DNA of 64,000 nt from Paenibacillus polymyxa (lineage in GTDB: Bacteria > Bacillota > Bacilli > Paenibacillales > Paenibacillaceae): the NCBI RefSeq assembly GCF_018614975.1, contig NZ_JAGGNR010000029.1:1-64000 (forward strand). The letters run 5' to 3'. Shown piece after piece: positions 45,516 through 54,432 of this stretch. The position numbers and the translations under genes were made by a program. The notes below the pieces were generated by a model. The model ran no database searches and was not told the DNA's origin. It saw only the letters and a list, made by a program, of their open reading frames with translations. Each line of letters starts with the position of its first letter. The first letter of the stretch is position 1.

Positions 45516-46372
45516 TTGCGATTTCATCTTAAGAATACTCGAGAACAAAAGAAAGAAAGCCGCAATTCTTCACAAAGAGTGACGAGTAAAGATGCCCGAT
45601 TTCAGATTGTAGAGGACTTGCGAGTGCGTCATAATCTGCCTTGGCTCTTGAAGTTAGCTGCGGGTTCACGTTCGGGCTACTATAAGTGGAGAAAAAGTAG
45701 ACAGGCGACAAACGAAAGTAGACAAAAAGAACATGAATTGGAATCGCACTTGCTTGCCATTCATCGCGTTCATCCCTACTTTGGTTACCTTCGAATGACG
45801 GTGGCTTTACGGAGAGAAGGCCTGAGAGTTAACCACAAAAAGGTGTATCGATTAATGAAACAATTAGGGATCTGTTCTGTCATTCGAAAAAAGCGTCGAT
45901 TCTTTGGGAAACAAGCTTCTTTAGTGAATCCAAACCGACTCGAGCGTCAGTTTCAAGCGAGTTCAATACGAACTAAACTGGTTACAGATATCACCTATAT
46001 TCGCGCTGGAGAACAGTTTGTGTACCTGTCTATCATTCAGGATTTGTATAATAACGAAATTGTGACTGGCTATCTTTCCGAACGAAATGACCTTGCTTTG
46101 GTTCATGAAACGCTAAGCCATTCAACCGTAAACTGAAACAACTCGGTATGCTAGGAAGTCACTCCAGGCGCGGGAATTGCCTGGACAATGCCTGTATCGA
46201 GTCTTTCTTCTCTCATTTAAAGACCGAGAAAATATACTTGAATGAGGCAGCAAACCAAGCGGAGGTTGAGCAGCAAGTGAGCGAATATATTCTGTTCTAT
46301 AACCAGAACCGATTCCAGAAAAGACTAAACGACCGCTTCCCAGTGGAATATCGGGAAACGGCCACAGCTTAA
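45516..46372 (+). pseudogene. IS3-family (IS150-type) transposase OrfB, internally deleted
   Basis: The N-terminal HTH_21 region (SGYYKWRKSR, IHRVHPYFGYLRMTVALRRE) and DITYIRAGEQFVYLSIIQDL with the first Asp are present. The frame then stops at 46136, and the C-terminus resumes with SRRGNCLDNACIESFFSHLK holding the Glu. The block with the second Asp is missing. The end GTCTACTTGACAGGG lies at 46391-46405. Confidence 0.8.
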
Positions 46373-46438
46373 AATCGTCTTTATTTCACTGTCTACTTGA
46401 CAGGGTTATGACCAAATTAGCGGCTTCAATGGGAATAT

Positions 46439-46453
46439 GTCCTTGTCCCTCGA
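46439..46453 (+). repeat. truncated right-end motif
   Basis: GTCCTTGTCCCTCGA, preceded by AGCGGCTTCAATGGGAATAT, which matches the sequence before the terminal motif in copies I and II. The final ACA is lost. Confidence 0.55.
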
Positions 46454-46514
46454 AAAGATCGGCGTATTATTATGTCTAACCGATAGTGTCTTCTGCTACT
46501 AACCCAACTAGGGA

Positions 46515-46865
46515 TGCTCCTTCTGGTCGTGGAAAGAGCAAGGGTTGTTTGTCAACCTTCGTTGAACAGAAAACACGTCTGTAGACTGCGATTCAAATAC
46601 CCCATCGAACAGTCTTGTCGTTGGAGAATGCCCTTTGGTGTAGCTGCTGCTCAGTACCCCCTACTAAGGCGTTTCGAACGGCTTACGGTAGACCGCCGCA
46701 AGGAGTTTGCCTGTTATGCGGACCTGGAACAAACACACAGCGTACAGATCTATTTTGCTGATGCGCACTCTTCCTGACAACGCGGTTCGAATGAGAAAGC
46801 GAACAGTCTACTTCGAGAGTTCTTTCCCAAGCGCCCGGACTTTGCGCAAATATCAGATGTAACAT
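46515..46865 (+). pseudogene. IS30-family transposase remnant
   Basis: Across shifting frames it spells GRGKSKGC, FVEQKTR, NAFGVAAAQYP, TVDRRKEFACYADLEQTHSV and YFADAHSS, the IS30 DDE core in order. Stops and frameshifts throughout. It lies between the IS3 remnant and the prolyl hydroxylase gene. Confidence 0.7.
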
Positions 46866-47055
46866 TGGAGTGTTCGCTTCATTTAATCAACCATTGCCAA
46901 CGAGAATTCACAATCTTTTACAGAGGAACTTTCGCACTTGGTTTGACAATCCCTCATATTTAAGCCCTTTTCAAATCTACTAGGGAATGGTAGACACAGT
47001 ATTAGAAAAGTAAAGGATGGCTTTCTTCTTTGCATGGATCTCTCGAAGAGATATT

Positions 47056-47640
47056 CTACCAGACAAAAGGGTCTTGACAAAACCATAAAGTTGCTATCCA
47101 TTTTTGTCCTTTTTTTACTGGAAGACTGGCATGTATGGAAAGCGGATGGGGTTCAGTGGTTCCTCTTTTACAATTTTCGAAAACGAGTAACTTCCCCTCA
47201 GATGGTGAAATCTGTAGATTGAGTTGAGGAAAAAAGGTTTCTCCTCCAACGTTCGGCGTGTTCAAATAAAGTATAGCTGTGAAAATCCTTTGTCCATATT
47301 GAAAAGCGGCCTCTCTTCCTTTTACTGTGTTAAGGTCATAGCAATCAGAATGCACTTCAAATTTCCCACCGATTTGATACCGGACGATTTGTAAGTGTTC
47401 ATCATGGTGTAATGGCCGATCAACTATGGCAGCAATACGCTGAGAGAGTTGATGTGGCAACCAAACTTGCTCCGATATACGTCTATGGGAGTATTCCTCT
47501 CCCTTTTCTGAAAGTACTGTTGAAGGCATAAGTTTACTTTCGGCTAATTTGATCAATTCACGACATTCAGAAGGAGTGGCCACTTGTTCGAAACAGACGA
47601 TGAAAGGATCATCGTGAAGATAATTAGTAGGTGGTTTCAT
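47056..47640 (-). CDS. 2-oxoglutarate/Fe(II) oxygenase, prolyl 4-hydroxylase type
   Basis: A 194-residue protein of the P4H family. The iron ligands are the HxD of FEVHSDCYD (about 98-100) and the distal His in SIHASLPV; Lys in KKGQKWIATLWF should bind 2-oxoglutarate. The motif GGETFFPQLNLQISPSEGKL between them is typical. Such enzymes hydroxylate proline or other residues of peptides. It starts 23 bases after the radical SAM gene on the same strand, so it is probably a tailoring enzyme acting on the same product. TCTGTTTTAC-like sequence follows; IS remnants lie beyond. Confidence 0.82.
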   Translation of the reverse strand: MKPPTNYLHDDPFIVCFEQVATPSECRELIKLAESKLMPSTVLSEKGEEYSHRRISEQVWLPHQLSQRIAAIVDRPLHHDEHLQIVRYQIGGKFEVHSDCYDLNTVKGREAAFQYGQRIFTAILYLNTPNVGGETFFPQLNLQISPSEGKLLVFENCKRGTTEPHPLSIHASLPVKKGQKWIATLWFCQDPFVW

Positions 47641-47663
47641 ATTTACCCTCCTGTAATATTCTT

Positions 47664-48644
47664 CTATCCGGAAATTTGATCATTTACTCCTTTATACCGC
47701 GCAGGAAGATCACCCGAATCCGGATTAAGTGAGGGCAATGCTTCACAAAGACGAGCTTTTTGTCCTTTTTCTCTAATTTCAATTGCTCTTGTGCTGTTCC
47801 ATACACTCTTTATAGGTGTATTCTTAACACTACCCATTTTATTATCCTTTGTTTTACTCCAATTACACGGGTATACGTCGAAACAGGAATCAATAAAACA
47901 AGTAGTTAGGCCACAAAAACAATGATTTTGTTTACAATCCATTAGAGATTTTTTCTTATCCCGTTGAAAAGGAAGCCTAATTTTATCTTCACCAAGTTCA
48001 TCTTGTAGTTCTAGAGCCTTCTGCCAGAATTCTTTCATTCTTTTTTCTTCAACCGCTAGATCCATACCACTTGTGAGACTAGAATGTGTAGGTATAACAG
48101 GGGTAAAACGGAATTGCTTAACCCCTGGGTACTCATCTATTAAATCTAGTGCGGAATTAATGTTTCCTGAGTGAATTGTTGAATTGATATCAACTTGTAA
48201 TCCATTTGAAAGTGCAATTTTAATTGCTTCTTTAACATCGTTACCCTTTCCACGTGCACTATCATTATCTATCGGTTCATTTGAGTCTAAACTGATATTT
48301 AGGGTGAATTTGATTCCTTTAATATGAAGCTTAACCAAACGTTTTAATAAATTTCCATTCAATAACTTTAGTCCATTAGTGTTTATTGAGGGAACTAAAC
48401 CTGATTGCCATGAAGCCTCAATAAAGTCTACCATATTTGGATGGAGAAACGGCTCACCTCCAGAGAAAGTTAATGACCAAATCGGGAATTCACCCAACTC
48501 TTTTAGAAGTGAGATAACCCTTTCAGCTTCAAGTAAAGATCCATCAAAAGGCATAGAGCTACAGTATCGACATCTTAATTGACAGTATGAGTTTACATCA
48601 ATTAGTACACTCATAGGTCCGGATAGATAAGTTTCTAATGGCAT
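47664..48644 (-). CDS. radical SAM/SPASM-type peptide maturase
   Basis: A 326-residue radical SAM enzyme. The 4Fe-4S motif is CQLRCRYC (CxxxCxxC, about residues 21-28) and the SAM-binding GGEP lies in LTFSGGEPFLHP. The C-terminal part has several cysteines (MDCKQNHCFCGLTTC, FIDSCFDVYPCNW) arranged like a SPASM auxiliary-cluster domain. Such enzymes make C-C or C-S crosslinks in ribosomal peptides or enzyme subunits. Its start overlaps the gene for an RRE-like protein by ten bases, which is typical of RiPP clusters. Confidence 0.83.
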   Translation of the reverse strand: MPLETYLSGPMSVLIDVNSYCQLRCRYCSSMPFDGSLLEAERVISLLKELGEFPIWSLTFSGGEPFLHPNMVDFIEASWQSGLVPSINTNGLKLLNGNLLKRLVKLHIKGIKFTLNISLDSNEPIDNDSARGKGNDVKEAIKIALSNGLQVDINSTIHSGNINSALDLIDEYPGVKQFRFTPVIPTHSSLTSGMDLAVEEKRMKEFWQKALELQDELGEDKIRLPFQRDKKKSLMDCKQNHCFCGLTTCFIDSCFDVYPCNWSKTKDNKMGSVKNTPIKSVWNSTRAIEIREKGQKARLCEALPSLNPDSGDLPARYKGVNDQISG

Positions 48645-48994
48645 TGTTCTAACACCATAATTACAGAATCTAATTCTTCAAGTTCGATATGCAAATTCTT
48701 TGCTACCTGCTCTTTTTCTAATCCTCTAATAAGTAACCTAGTAGCTTCTGTTGCTTGCTTATCTAATTTATATACTTCTCCTGTTCGTCTGTTTAAAAGA
48801 AGTGAACCAAATGGCTCTTCTCGAATTAAAAATGCTGATTCGGTTCCTTCATTAAAGCCCACTTCAGGTGGCAGGGTTGCCATTTGTCCGAACCAAGACC
48901 CAGGTGCAGGTGATGTAGGTACCACATTAGCTTCATTCCCATAAGGTGTATTGAAGTTTACTGTAGGATCATTAATAAATAATTCTATTTTCAT
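48635..48994 (-). CDS. PqqD-like (RRE) protein with an unusual N-terminal extension
   Basis: A 119-residue protein. Residues about 55-117 resemble a PqqD/RRE peptide-recognition domain: FGSLLLNRRTGEVYKLDKQA, TEATRLLIRGLEKEQVAKNL. The first ~50 residues are Pro/Gly/Asn-rich (NDPTVNFNTPYGNEANVVPT, SPAPGSWFGQMATLPPEVGF) and could be a substrate-like segment or a docking arm. It is the first gene of the operon and overlaps the radical SAM gene. RRE domains bring a leader peptide to the modifying enzyme; whether this protein is partner or substrate is open. Confidence 0.68.
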   Translation of the reverse strand: MKIELFINDPTVNFNTPYGNEANVVPTSPAPGSWFGQMATLPPEVGFNEGTESAFLIREEPFGSLLLNRRTGEVYKLDKQATEATRLLIRGLEKEQVAKNLHIELEELDSVIMVLEQCH

Positions 48995-49239
48995 TAGTTA
49001 ACCTCCTTTAAGTTTTCCCTATATAACTATAGTGTCCGATTAATGGATATTTATTCATAAGATACTATATTTTGTGCTGCGTAGCAATGCATCCGTATCC
49101 AAGGGAAGTGGAAGTAGGAGCGTGCTAGCAACTGGAAGATAAGTTACACGCCACATGGTTCCCTGAGCAGATCGAGAAACGCTTTAGAACAGGAGATTAA
49201 CCCACTTTAATATCATTTACCACTGGATCTATGTAGGTC
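48995..49239. other. upstream region of the RRE/radical SAM operon
   Basis: About 245 bases without a gene. A ribosome site (AAAGGAGG) lies directly before the RRE gene, and the promoter must lie here. No separate precursor-peptide gene with a ribosome site was seen. Confidence 0.45.
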
Positions 49240-49535
49240 GTCTAACGGAGGGGGCTTTGTATGTATTTATGTATTCCGGCACAAAGGTAAACGTCGGAAA
49301 GCCACGGAAACACGAGGTAAAATTGCTGTTGGCAGATCAATTTCTCGGCGTCAGAAAGACAGAAACGTTTGGGCATTGGAAGCTTGATACGAGATTTTCC
49401 GGTCGTGGAAAAAGCAAGGGTTGTGTGGCAACCTTCATTGAACGGAAAACACGTGTATACCGCGATTCAAAATGCCAGATCGGATGACTTCTACGACAGA
49501 CCGTGGCAAGGGGTTGCCTGCTAAGCGAACCTGAT
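49240..49535 (+). pseudogene. second IS30-family transposase remnant
   Basis: KTFGHWELDT-like ETFGHWKLDTRFSGRGKSKG and CVATFIERKTRVY are IS30 core motifs. An internal deletion then joins to TDRGKGLPA. It is related to the remnant at 46515 but decayed separately. Confidence 0.7.
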
Positions 49536-49806
49536 TTACCGTGTCGGAATCAATCCGAGAAAAGCGGCTGATCAGCAATCCGGGAATGCATTGGTTAAAA
49601 GCGCCGTCATAAGGGGCACTTCCCAAATCATTCGGGCCAGCCGGGATCTGACACTTGCAGCGGTAAATCGGTTACGATGCGCATTCTTTCACCAACGACT
49701 CCTTATTCGGCAGGCTTTCAGCACTCATGATCATCTAGCACCAGGCTGACCAGCACCTGATTGCTGACGATCGGGGTCATAGATCAGAGTGATATAGACG
49801 GCAGAC
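49536..49806. other. unassigned sequence after the IS30 remnant
   Basis: One frame reads GNALVKSAVIRGTSQIIRAS and AAVNRLRCAFFHQRLLI, which looks like degraded coding sequence of unknown origin. No intact gene. Confidence 0.35.
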
Positions 49807-49857
49807 AAGAAAAGGCCCACCGTGTAAATAGGTTCGCGGCCTGACGGTGGGTTTTTA
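49807..49857 (+). terminator. terminator-like hairpin
   Basis: GGCCCACCGT and ACGGTGGG pair around a GC-rich loop and are followed by T5. No intact plus-strand gene precedes it, so it is a relic or belongs to a lost gene. Confidence 0.6.
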
Positions 49858-49879
49858 TCCGGTCAGATACTGGCCTTAT

Positions 49880-50140
49880 GCTCATGATATTTCGCTTATT
49901 AATATCTAACTGCCCGTGTTTATCTCTTTTCGAGTCATTTGTTACATAAGAAATGCGAAAACTGTCCTGCATTATACTAATTATTAGGGTTTTAATTCAT
50001 CGCTTTTCATTTAGGCATTCATCTAATCGGTAATCGGACTATGTTCGTTGTCCTTATCTCTAGACACGAACTTGTACCGATAAAATAAAAAAGCCGCTGA
50101 ATTAGCGACTTCGATGGGACTATGTTCTTGTCCCTCGACA
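49880..50140 (+). repeat. transposon right end, copy II
   Basis: It repeats the order seen in copy I: CGGTAATCGGACTATGTTCG at about 50029, an inverted ACGAACTTGTACCGAT at about 50065, AAAATAAAAAAGCCGCTGAA, then the terminal GTTCTTGTCCCTCGACA (50124-50140). The sequence before it (CTGCCCGTGTTTATCTCTTT) recurs at about 52350, next to copy III. Confidence 0.65.
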
Positions 50141-50180
50141 AATGTCTCGATTTGTTATTACTTATTGTATGTCCACGAAT

Positions 50181-50444
50181 ATGACAAAAAGTACCCTACT
50201 TTCATGCATTTATGCCCTTTGTCTTTAATTAACGGAGCAAATTTGGAATCTGATCTGTATTCCTTCATCATTTTCTAGCCTGGTAGGCAACTTTGTGTCA
50301 ATCCTCCAGTCTGGTGGGTAACTTTATGTCAAATTCCAGCCTGGTAGGGAACTTTATGTCATTAAAAATTGACACAAAGTTCCCTACCAAAAATTAAAAA
50401 AACCTTATTCTACAAGGGTTTTCTTGGTGGGTATCTTTATGTCA
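50181..50444 (+). repeat. second copy of the GGTAGGCAACTTTATG array
   Basis: About 67 bases from 50181 are nearly identical to 4303-4371 (TGCATTTATGCCCTTTGTCT and onward). Units GGTAGGCAACTTTGTGTCA, GGTGGGTAACTTTATGTCA and GGTAGGGAACTTTATGTCA follow at 50282, 50312 and 50343, then an inverted TGACACAAAGTTCCCTACC at 50370 and a last unit at 50426. It is the same family and orientation as the array at the left edge of the island. Confidence 0.65.
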
Positions 50445-50724
50445 TTCAACATTAAATGTTGGGTTGGTTATCTTATCTTTAGAAGTCTGAGTATCCTTCA
50501 GTTTGGTTATTTCTTTAGATCCTATGCCGCCTGTTTGATCTGAAGTAATGTTGTTTACCTCTATCTGGTTGCGTGGAGGTGCGCTTTCCCCTACAGGAAT
50601 GAAGTCAATGTACATAGGGATAACTTTCAAGGAGATAATGAATGATGCTAGTTCATTTTGTCTCTACCATTTCTATTCGCTTTTTCATAGAATAGAACAA
50701 GTGCCCTTCCCCTTACCCGCAATA

Positions 50725-50757
50725 AAAACAGGAAGGCTCTCAAAGCCTTCCTGTGGA
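50725..50757 (-). terminator. terminator-like hairpin
   Basis: Perfect 11-bp stem ACAGGAAGGCT / AGCCTTCCTGT with a 5-base loop; on the minus strand it is followed by TTTTTATT. It lies about 285 bases beyond the YdhK-like gene, which is read toward it. Confidence 0.65.
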
Positions 50758-51040
50758 TTTATATAACGATCTTATTGGTTTAATTTCCAGTTCTCTATTT
50801 CCCACAATTTTTTACTTTTTTCTTTTCATGTGTCTATTCCAACGATGGTCAGCGACTCAGGGGCTAGAGCTTCTGAAAGATACGCTACTTTGAAACTTCC
50901 AGAACATACTCACAAAACTAAACATACAACTTTACTTCTTTGATTTTGGAATCTTGAACACGACAGACCTTAAAGTATTTAGTTTAACTTTGCTGCATGT
51001 TGCAGTATAAGAAAGAATGACGTCATTCATCATAAGAGAT

Positions 51041-51607
51041 CTATTTTGTAGAAAGCTCACTCTCCACTAACCATTGGTGATTTTTAACCGGGTTTCCGCC
51101 GGTTGTTGGTGTATAATCGACCATATAAACCGTTGTTCTCTCAGCTGAATCAATAGTGGCCTCAGCACCCATCATGCCTTCCATATGATCTGCTTCAAGC
51201 ATAACTTTGGTCCCTGGTTTTAAGGGCTCAGTGCCTGCATCTTTGATTTCTTCTTGAACAACCCACTTATGATCCGGTATTGGGTCTCCTCCAGTAGTTG
51301 GAGTAAAAGTTACTGTGTACGCTACCGTATCATATGCGCCTACTACTTTTGCCTTGGCTCCGTCCATGCCTTCCATGTGATCAGCATGGATGACGACTTC
51401 GTCTCCAACTTTATAAGTCGGATTCTCAGCTTCTTTTATGCCCTCTGGAACCTCACCCGATCCTGAATGATCCATCTCCCCCATATTCGAGTGCTCGCTT
51501 TCTGTAGCCGTATTGGAATTGTTGTTATTCTCCTTGTTCCCACATGCACTCAACACCAATATAACTGCCAAGCTAAGTAAAATGAGTATTTTCTTCAATA
51601 TTGTCAC
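51041..51607 (-). CDS. YdhK family (DUF1541) lipoprotein
   Basis: About 188 residues from GTG 51607 (TTG 51598 is also possible). The signal peptide ends LVLSACGN, so the cysteine should be lipidated. An Asn/His/Met-rich linker (SEHSNMGEMDHSGSGE) leads to two copies of the DUF1541 repeat: HADHMEGMDGAKAKVVGAYD, VTFTPTTGGDPIPDHKWVV and EADHMEGMMGAEATIDSAER, VDYTPTTGGNPVKNHQWLV. The family is common in Bacillales and on copper- or metal-linked elements; its function is unproven. The His/Met-rich linker hints at metal binding. It stands alone between transposon-end copies. Confidence 0.85.
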   Translation of the reverse strand: MTILKKILILLSLAVILVLSACGNKENNNNSNTATESEHSNMGEMDHSGSGEVPEGIKEAENPTYKVGDEVVIHADHMEGMDGAKAKVVGAYDTVAYTVTFTPTTGGDPIPDHKWVVQEEIKDAGTEPLKPGTKVMLEADHMEGMMGAEATIDSAERTTVYMVDYTPTTGGNPVKNHQWLVESELSTK

Positions 51608-51751
51608 ACACCCTTTACTTTTATTTTTTGTACTTATGGGGGGGAATCGAGTCACTTTAACATTTTACCCAAAAACTTTGAAGATATTGTGAAGTTACAT
51701 CTAATGATCCATATTATTTGTAAGGTAGTTCCTTGACGGTAAAAGCTACGG

Positions 51752-51767
51752 GTTCTTGTCCCCGACA
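51752..51767 (+). repeat. right-end motif, one base shorter
   Basis: GTTCTTGTCCCCGACA, the terminal right-end motif with one base missing, in the same orientation as the others. Confidence 0.5.
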
Positions 51768-52065
51768 TATTTATATTTTACATCCACAATAATTAATGTC
51801 CTCTAAGGTGATAATTGAGAACTTAAAATGTGTGCCAGGTGATGTTCTCTCTGGTGATATTTAGTTTCAAGAAAGAATATATTGTTTTACCGTTGGTTGG
51901 CGATGCGTCTGAATAGCTAGGGTGAAAGATGAACTATTCATCTTGGCTTCAAAGGAGTCAGCAATGTCGAAATAATTCCGACCCATAAAGTGGCTTGCCC
52001 AAAAACTTATTATTGGCATTTAGGTCATACACTTTAGAGCTACTATTGTCACTTAAATATCCATC

Positions 52066-52521
52066 TATCGGTAATCGGCATGTTCCTATCCAGTTTCGGC
52101 AATAGGTACATGTCTTTGTCCAGAACCAATATTTCGCTTTTTTTAATACATAGCCATTCGTGTTTACCACTCATTGTGTCCGTTGTTCTTCATGTACTAT
52201 GGTACTAATGTGGTTCTAAGTGCATATGCTCATTACTTAGATATCCAACTAACCGGTAATCGGACTATGTTCTTGTCCATTTCGGCAATCCGTACAAGTT
52301 GTTGTCCTCAACAGCTAGTTCAGTGCCAATTTTCCGCTTTTTTAATACCTAACCGCCTGTGTTTATCTCTTATCGAGTCTTTTCTTCCATAAGAAATGTG
52401 AAAACTGTCTGCATTATGCTGCCTATTGAGGTTATAACTGCATCGCTTTTTATTTAAATATCCATCTAATCGGTAATCGGACTATGTTCTTGTCCATTCC
52501 GGTAATCGGTACAAGTTCTTG
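52066..52521 (+). repeat. transposon right end, copies III and IV, lacking the terminus
   Basis: Sites at about 52068, 52094, 52252, 52282, 52469 and 52499 (CGGTAATCGGACTATGTTCT and GGTACAAGTTCTTGTC types) are arranged in three pairs with conserved intervening sequence (TTTTTTAATAC.TA.CC, TAGATATCCA). The last pair ends at 52521 without CCCTCGACA and abuts an IS630 remnant, so the boundary here was deleted. Confidence 0.6.
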
Positions 52522-52527
52522 TCGTTT

Positions 52528-53177
52528 CGGTGGTTGCCAGCAGTTTGACTCCGCGATGTTTACCTGTGGTTGGAATCATCCGTTGCTTGCCGCGGAGAAA
52601 CCACGTTTTCTGAATCGCTTGGTAGTCGCGAATCATGGATTCGTCTTCAAACAGGACGTGCTGAATCTCGTCCTCCATCACTCTTTTTTTAGTCGGAAAA
52701 CGTGGATTCTGTAAAGATTCGTTGTTTTTCTTTGTCCGCTGCTGCCAAGGTATATGTGGGTTTCGTGTAACTTAGCCCCTGGCGATGCATCATTTTGGAG
52801 ATACCCCGAAGCGAATACGTGACTCAAAAACTCCCGCTCAATCAGGGCAGAAATGATCTCCAGTGTCCAATTGTGCCGTGTCGTAAAGCCTACATCATGC
52901 GGAACGGAGCTCACGATCGTTTGTTTCAACTGTTCTTGTTGTTCTGAAGTTAATCAAACAGGCGCACCTGGTGAATGATTCATTTCGAGACCCGAAAGCC
53001 CTCCGGTTCAATATAACCTTTTACGGTTTTCGTAGCTAGATTGATGGTATGAGCAATTTGTTCAATTTCTGTTCCTTGTAGATACAAATGCAGTGTCTGG
53101 TATCGTTCGTACATCCGTCGTTTTTTCGCTTGCTTCATCGCGGTTTCAATCTCTTGAAAATATGCTCTAAGGTCCAT
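52528..53177 (-). pseudogene. IS630-family transposase remnant
   Basis: Three broken frames: the N-terminus (EIETAMKQAKKRRMYERYQT, IEQIAHTINLATKTVKGYI), a middle piece (HDVGFTTRHNWTLEIISALI) and HVLFEDESMIRDYQAI with the first catalytic Asp, ending at TGKHRGVKLLAT. The rest is replaced by transposon-end repeats. It is related to, but clearly diverged from, the intact IS630 at 34719. Confidence 0.8.
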
Positions 53178-53243
53178 TACATTCCCCTGCCTGTCTGAAG
53201 TCGTTGTTCCCTTTTGTCCTCAAACTATCCTGCCTGTTGGCTG

Positions 53244-53281
53244 AAAAAAAGCAACCGATCACGTTGGTCGGCTGCTTTTTT
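53244..53281 (+). terminator. terminator-like hairpin within a dispersed repeat
   Basis: AAGCAACCGA...TCGGCTGCTT stem with flanking A and T runs, usable in both directions. The same sequence block recurs around 54970 (see findings). Confidence 0.65.
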
Positions 53282-53448
53282 GTTTCATATCGCTATCATT
53301 TTCCGTTAGCTTAACAATTGACGACGATCAATTATTGCTTTACAAGATTGAGTAGCCCATTTTATACAAAAACCGGGTTGTTCTAAGGAGGAATCGTCTC
53401 ATAGTGAAGGATAACCTGTTTTTATCGTTACAGCAGATAGAAATATAG

Positions 53449-54432
53449 TTATTCCTTCTCTTTAATATCCTTCATGAATTTCAGGACAGCTTCGCTCATC
53501 TCCTTGTATTTGGTCCAATGAAGATAATGATGACCTTTTAAAGGGATGATAGTACTTGAAGTATGATCCGTAAGCTGGGTTTGTATAAAAGTAAATTGAG
53601 ATCTCCCATCCTCATTCACCCTGCCATCGTCTCTTGTAAAAAACAATACGGGCAGATTTGATGGAAATGACATATGAGCAGTTTTTTTTACGTTACCAAC
53701 CAGCTCATTTGCCTCTTGAACTATATTTTTGTTGTAACCATTCCATGCCGTCATGGCTTTGGTCATTGCTAAATTCTCACCCGAGTAAGCACCTTCACTC
53801 TCAAGAGGAAGATAAGCACTATCATCCAAAGATATAGCAAGTCTAGCTAATCCGGTGGGAGCCGCATATCTCATAAAACCCGGCATGGACGGAGGGGATT
53901 CATTGAAGTACGCAAGGGCCGCTGGCAACGTCGCTTCTATTCCTACTATCGCTTTAACCTCCTCAGGAAACTCATGAGCATAGTACATGCTATAAATTCC
54001 GGAAATAGAATGCGGCATTAATACATAGGGCCCTTTAATATTTAATTGCTTCAATGCACTCCGTAGTTCCCCGACGATGTGCTCCACCGTTCTTTTCTTC
54101 TCCGTCTTATCACTCCAGCCATATCCAAACGACTCCAGGACGACAACTCTGTTATGCTTGGACATTTCATTAATTAAAGGCTCAAAATCCAGTACAGGTG
54201 AGGCTGTTCCCAAGCCGCTTAACAATACAATAGTGTTGGGTCCGTTACCCTTTGTGTAGACATGCATCCGTTTATTTTCAATTTGGATATACTGCCCTAT
54301 TGCCGGGTATTTATGCTGTTCTACCAGCTTCATGACATGATGAAAGCCAATCCAAATGAGTACAGCGGACAAAATGAATAGAAGCAGTCTCTTGAGAATG
54401 ATTAAAATCTTATTTTTCTTTTTGACGATCAC
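53449..54432 (-). CDS. membrane-anchored alpha/beta hydrolase
   Basis: A 327-residue alpha/beta hydrolase. An N-terminal transmembrane segment (about 10-28) is followed by VLLSGLGTASPVLDFEPLIN (oxyanion region), ESFGYGWSDK and the nucleophile elbow MPHSISG with Ser142. The elbow lacks the first Gly of GxSxG, as in several subfamilies. Asp in FTRDDGRVNEDGR and His in LKGHHYLHW would complete the triad. The substrate is unknown. Positive charges before the membrane segment suggest the catalytic domain faces outside. It stands alone. Confidence 0.82.
   Translation of the reverse strand: MIVKKKNKILIILKRLLLFILSAVLIWIGFHHVMKLVEQHKYPAIGQYIQIENKRMHVYTKGNGPNTIVLLSGLGTASPVLDFEPLINEMSKHNRVVVLESFGYGWSDKTEKKRTVEHIVGELRSALKQLNIKGPYVLMPHSISGIYSMYYAHEFPEEVKAIVGIEATLPAALAYFNESPPSMPGFMRYAAPTGLARLAISLDDSAYLPLESEGAYSGENLAMTKAMTAWNGYNKNIVQEANELVGNVKKTAHMSFPSNLPVLFFTRDDGRVNEDGRSQFTFIQTQLTDHTSSTIIPLKGHHYLHWTKYKEMSEAVLKFMKDIKEKE

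Noticed and set aside
50442..50630. Minus-strand frame of 62 codons (MYIDFIPVGESAPPR)
   Set aside because: It has no ribosome site, ends inside a transposon repeat and matches no family I know. A truncated cargo gene is possible but unsupported.
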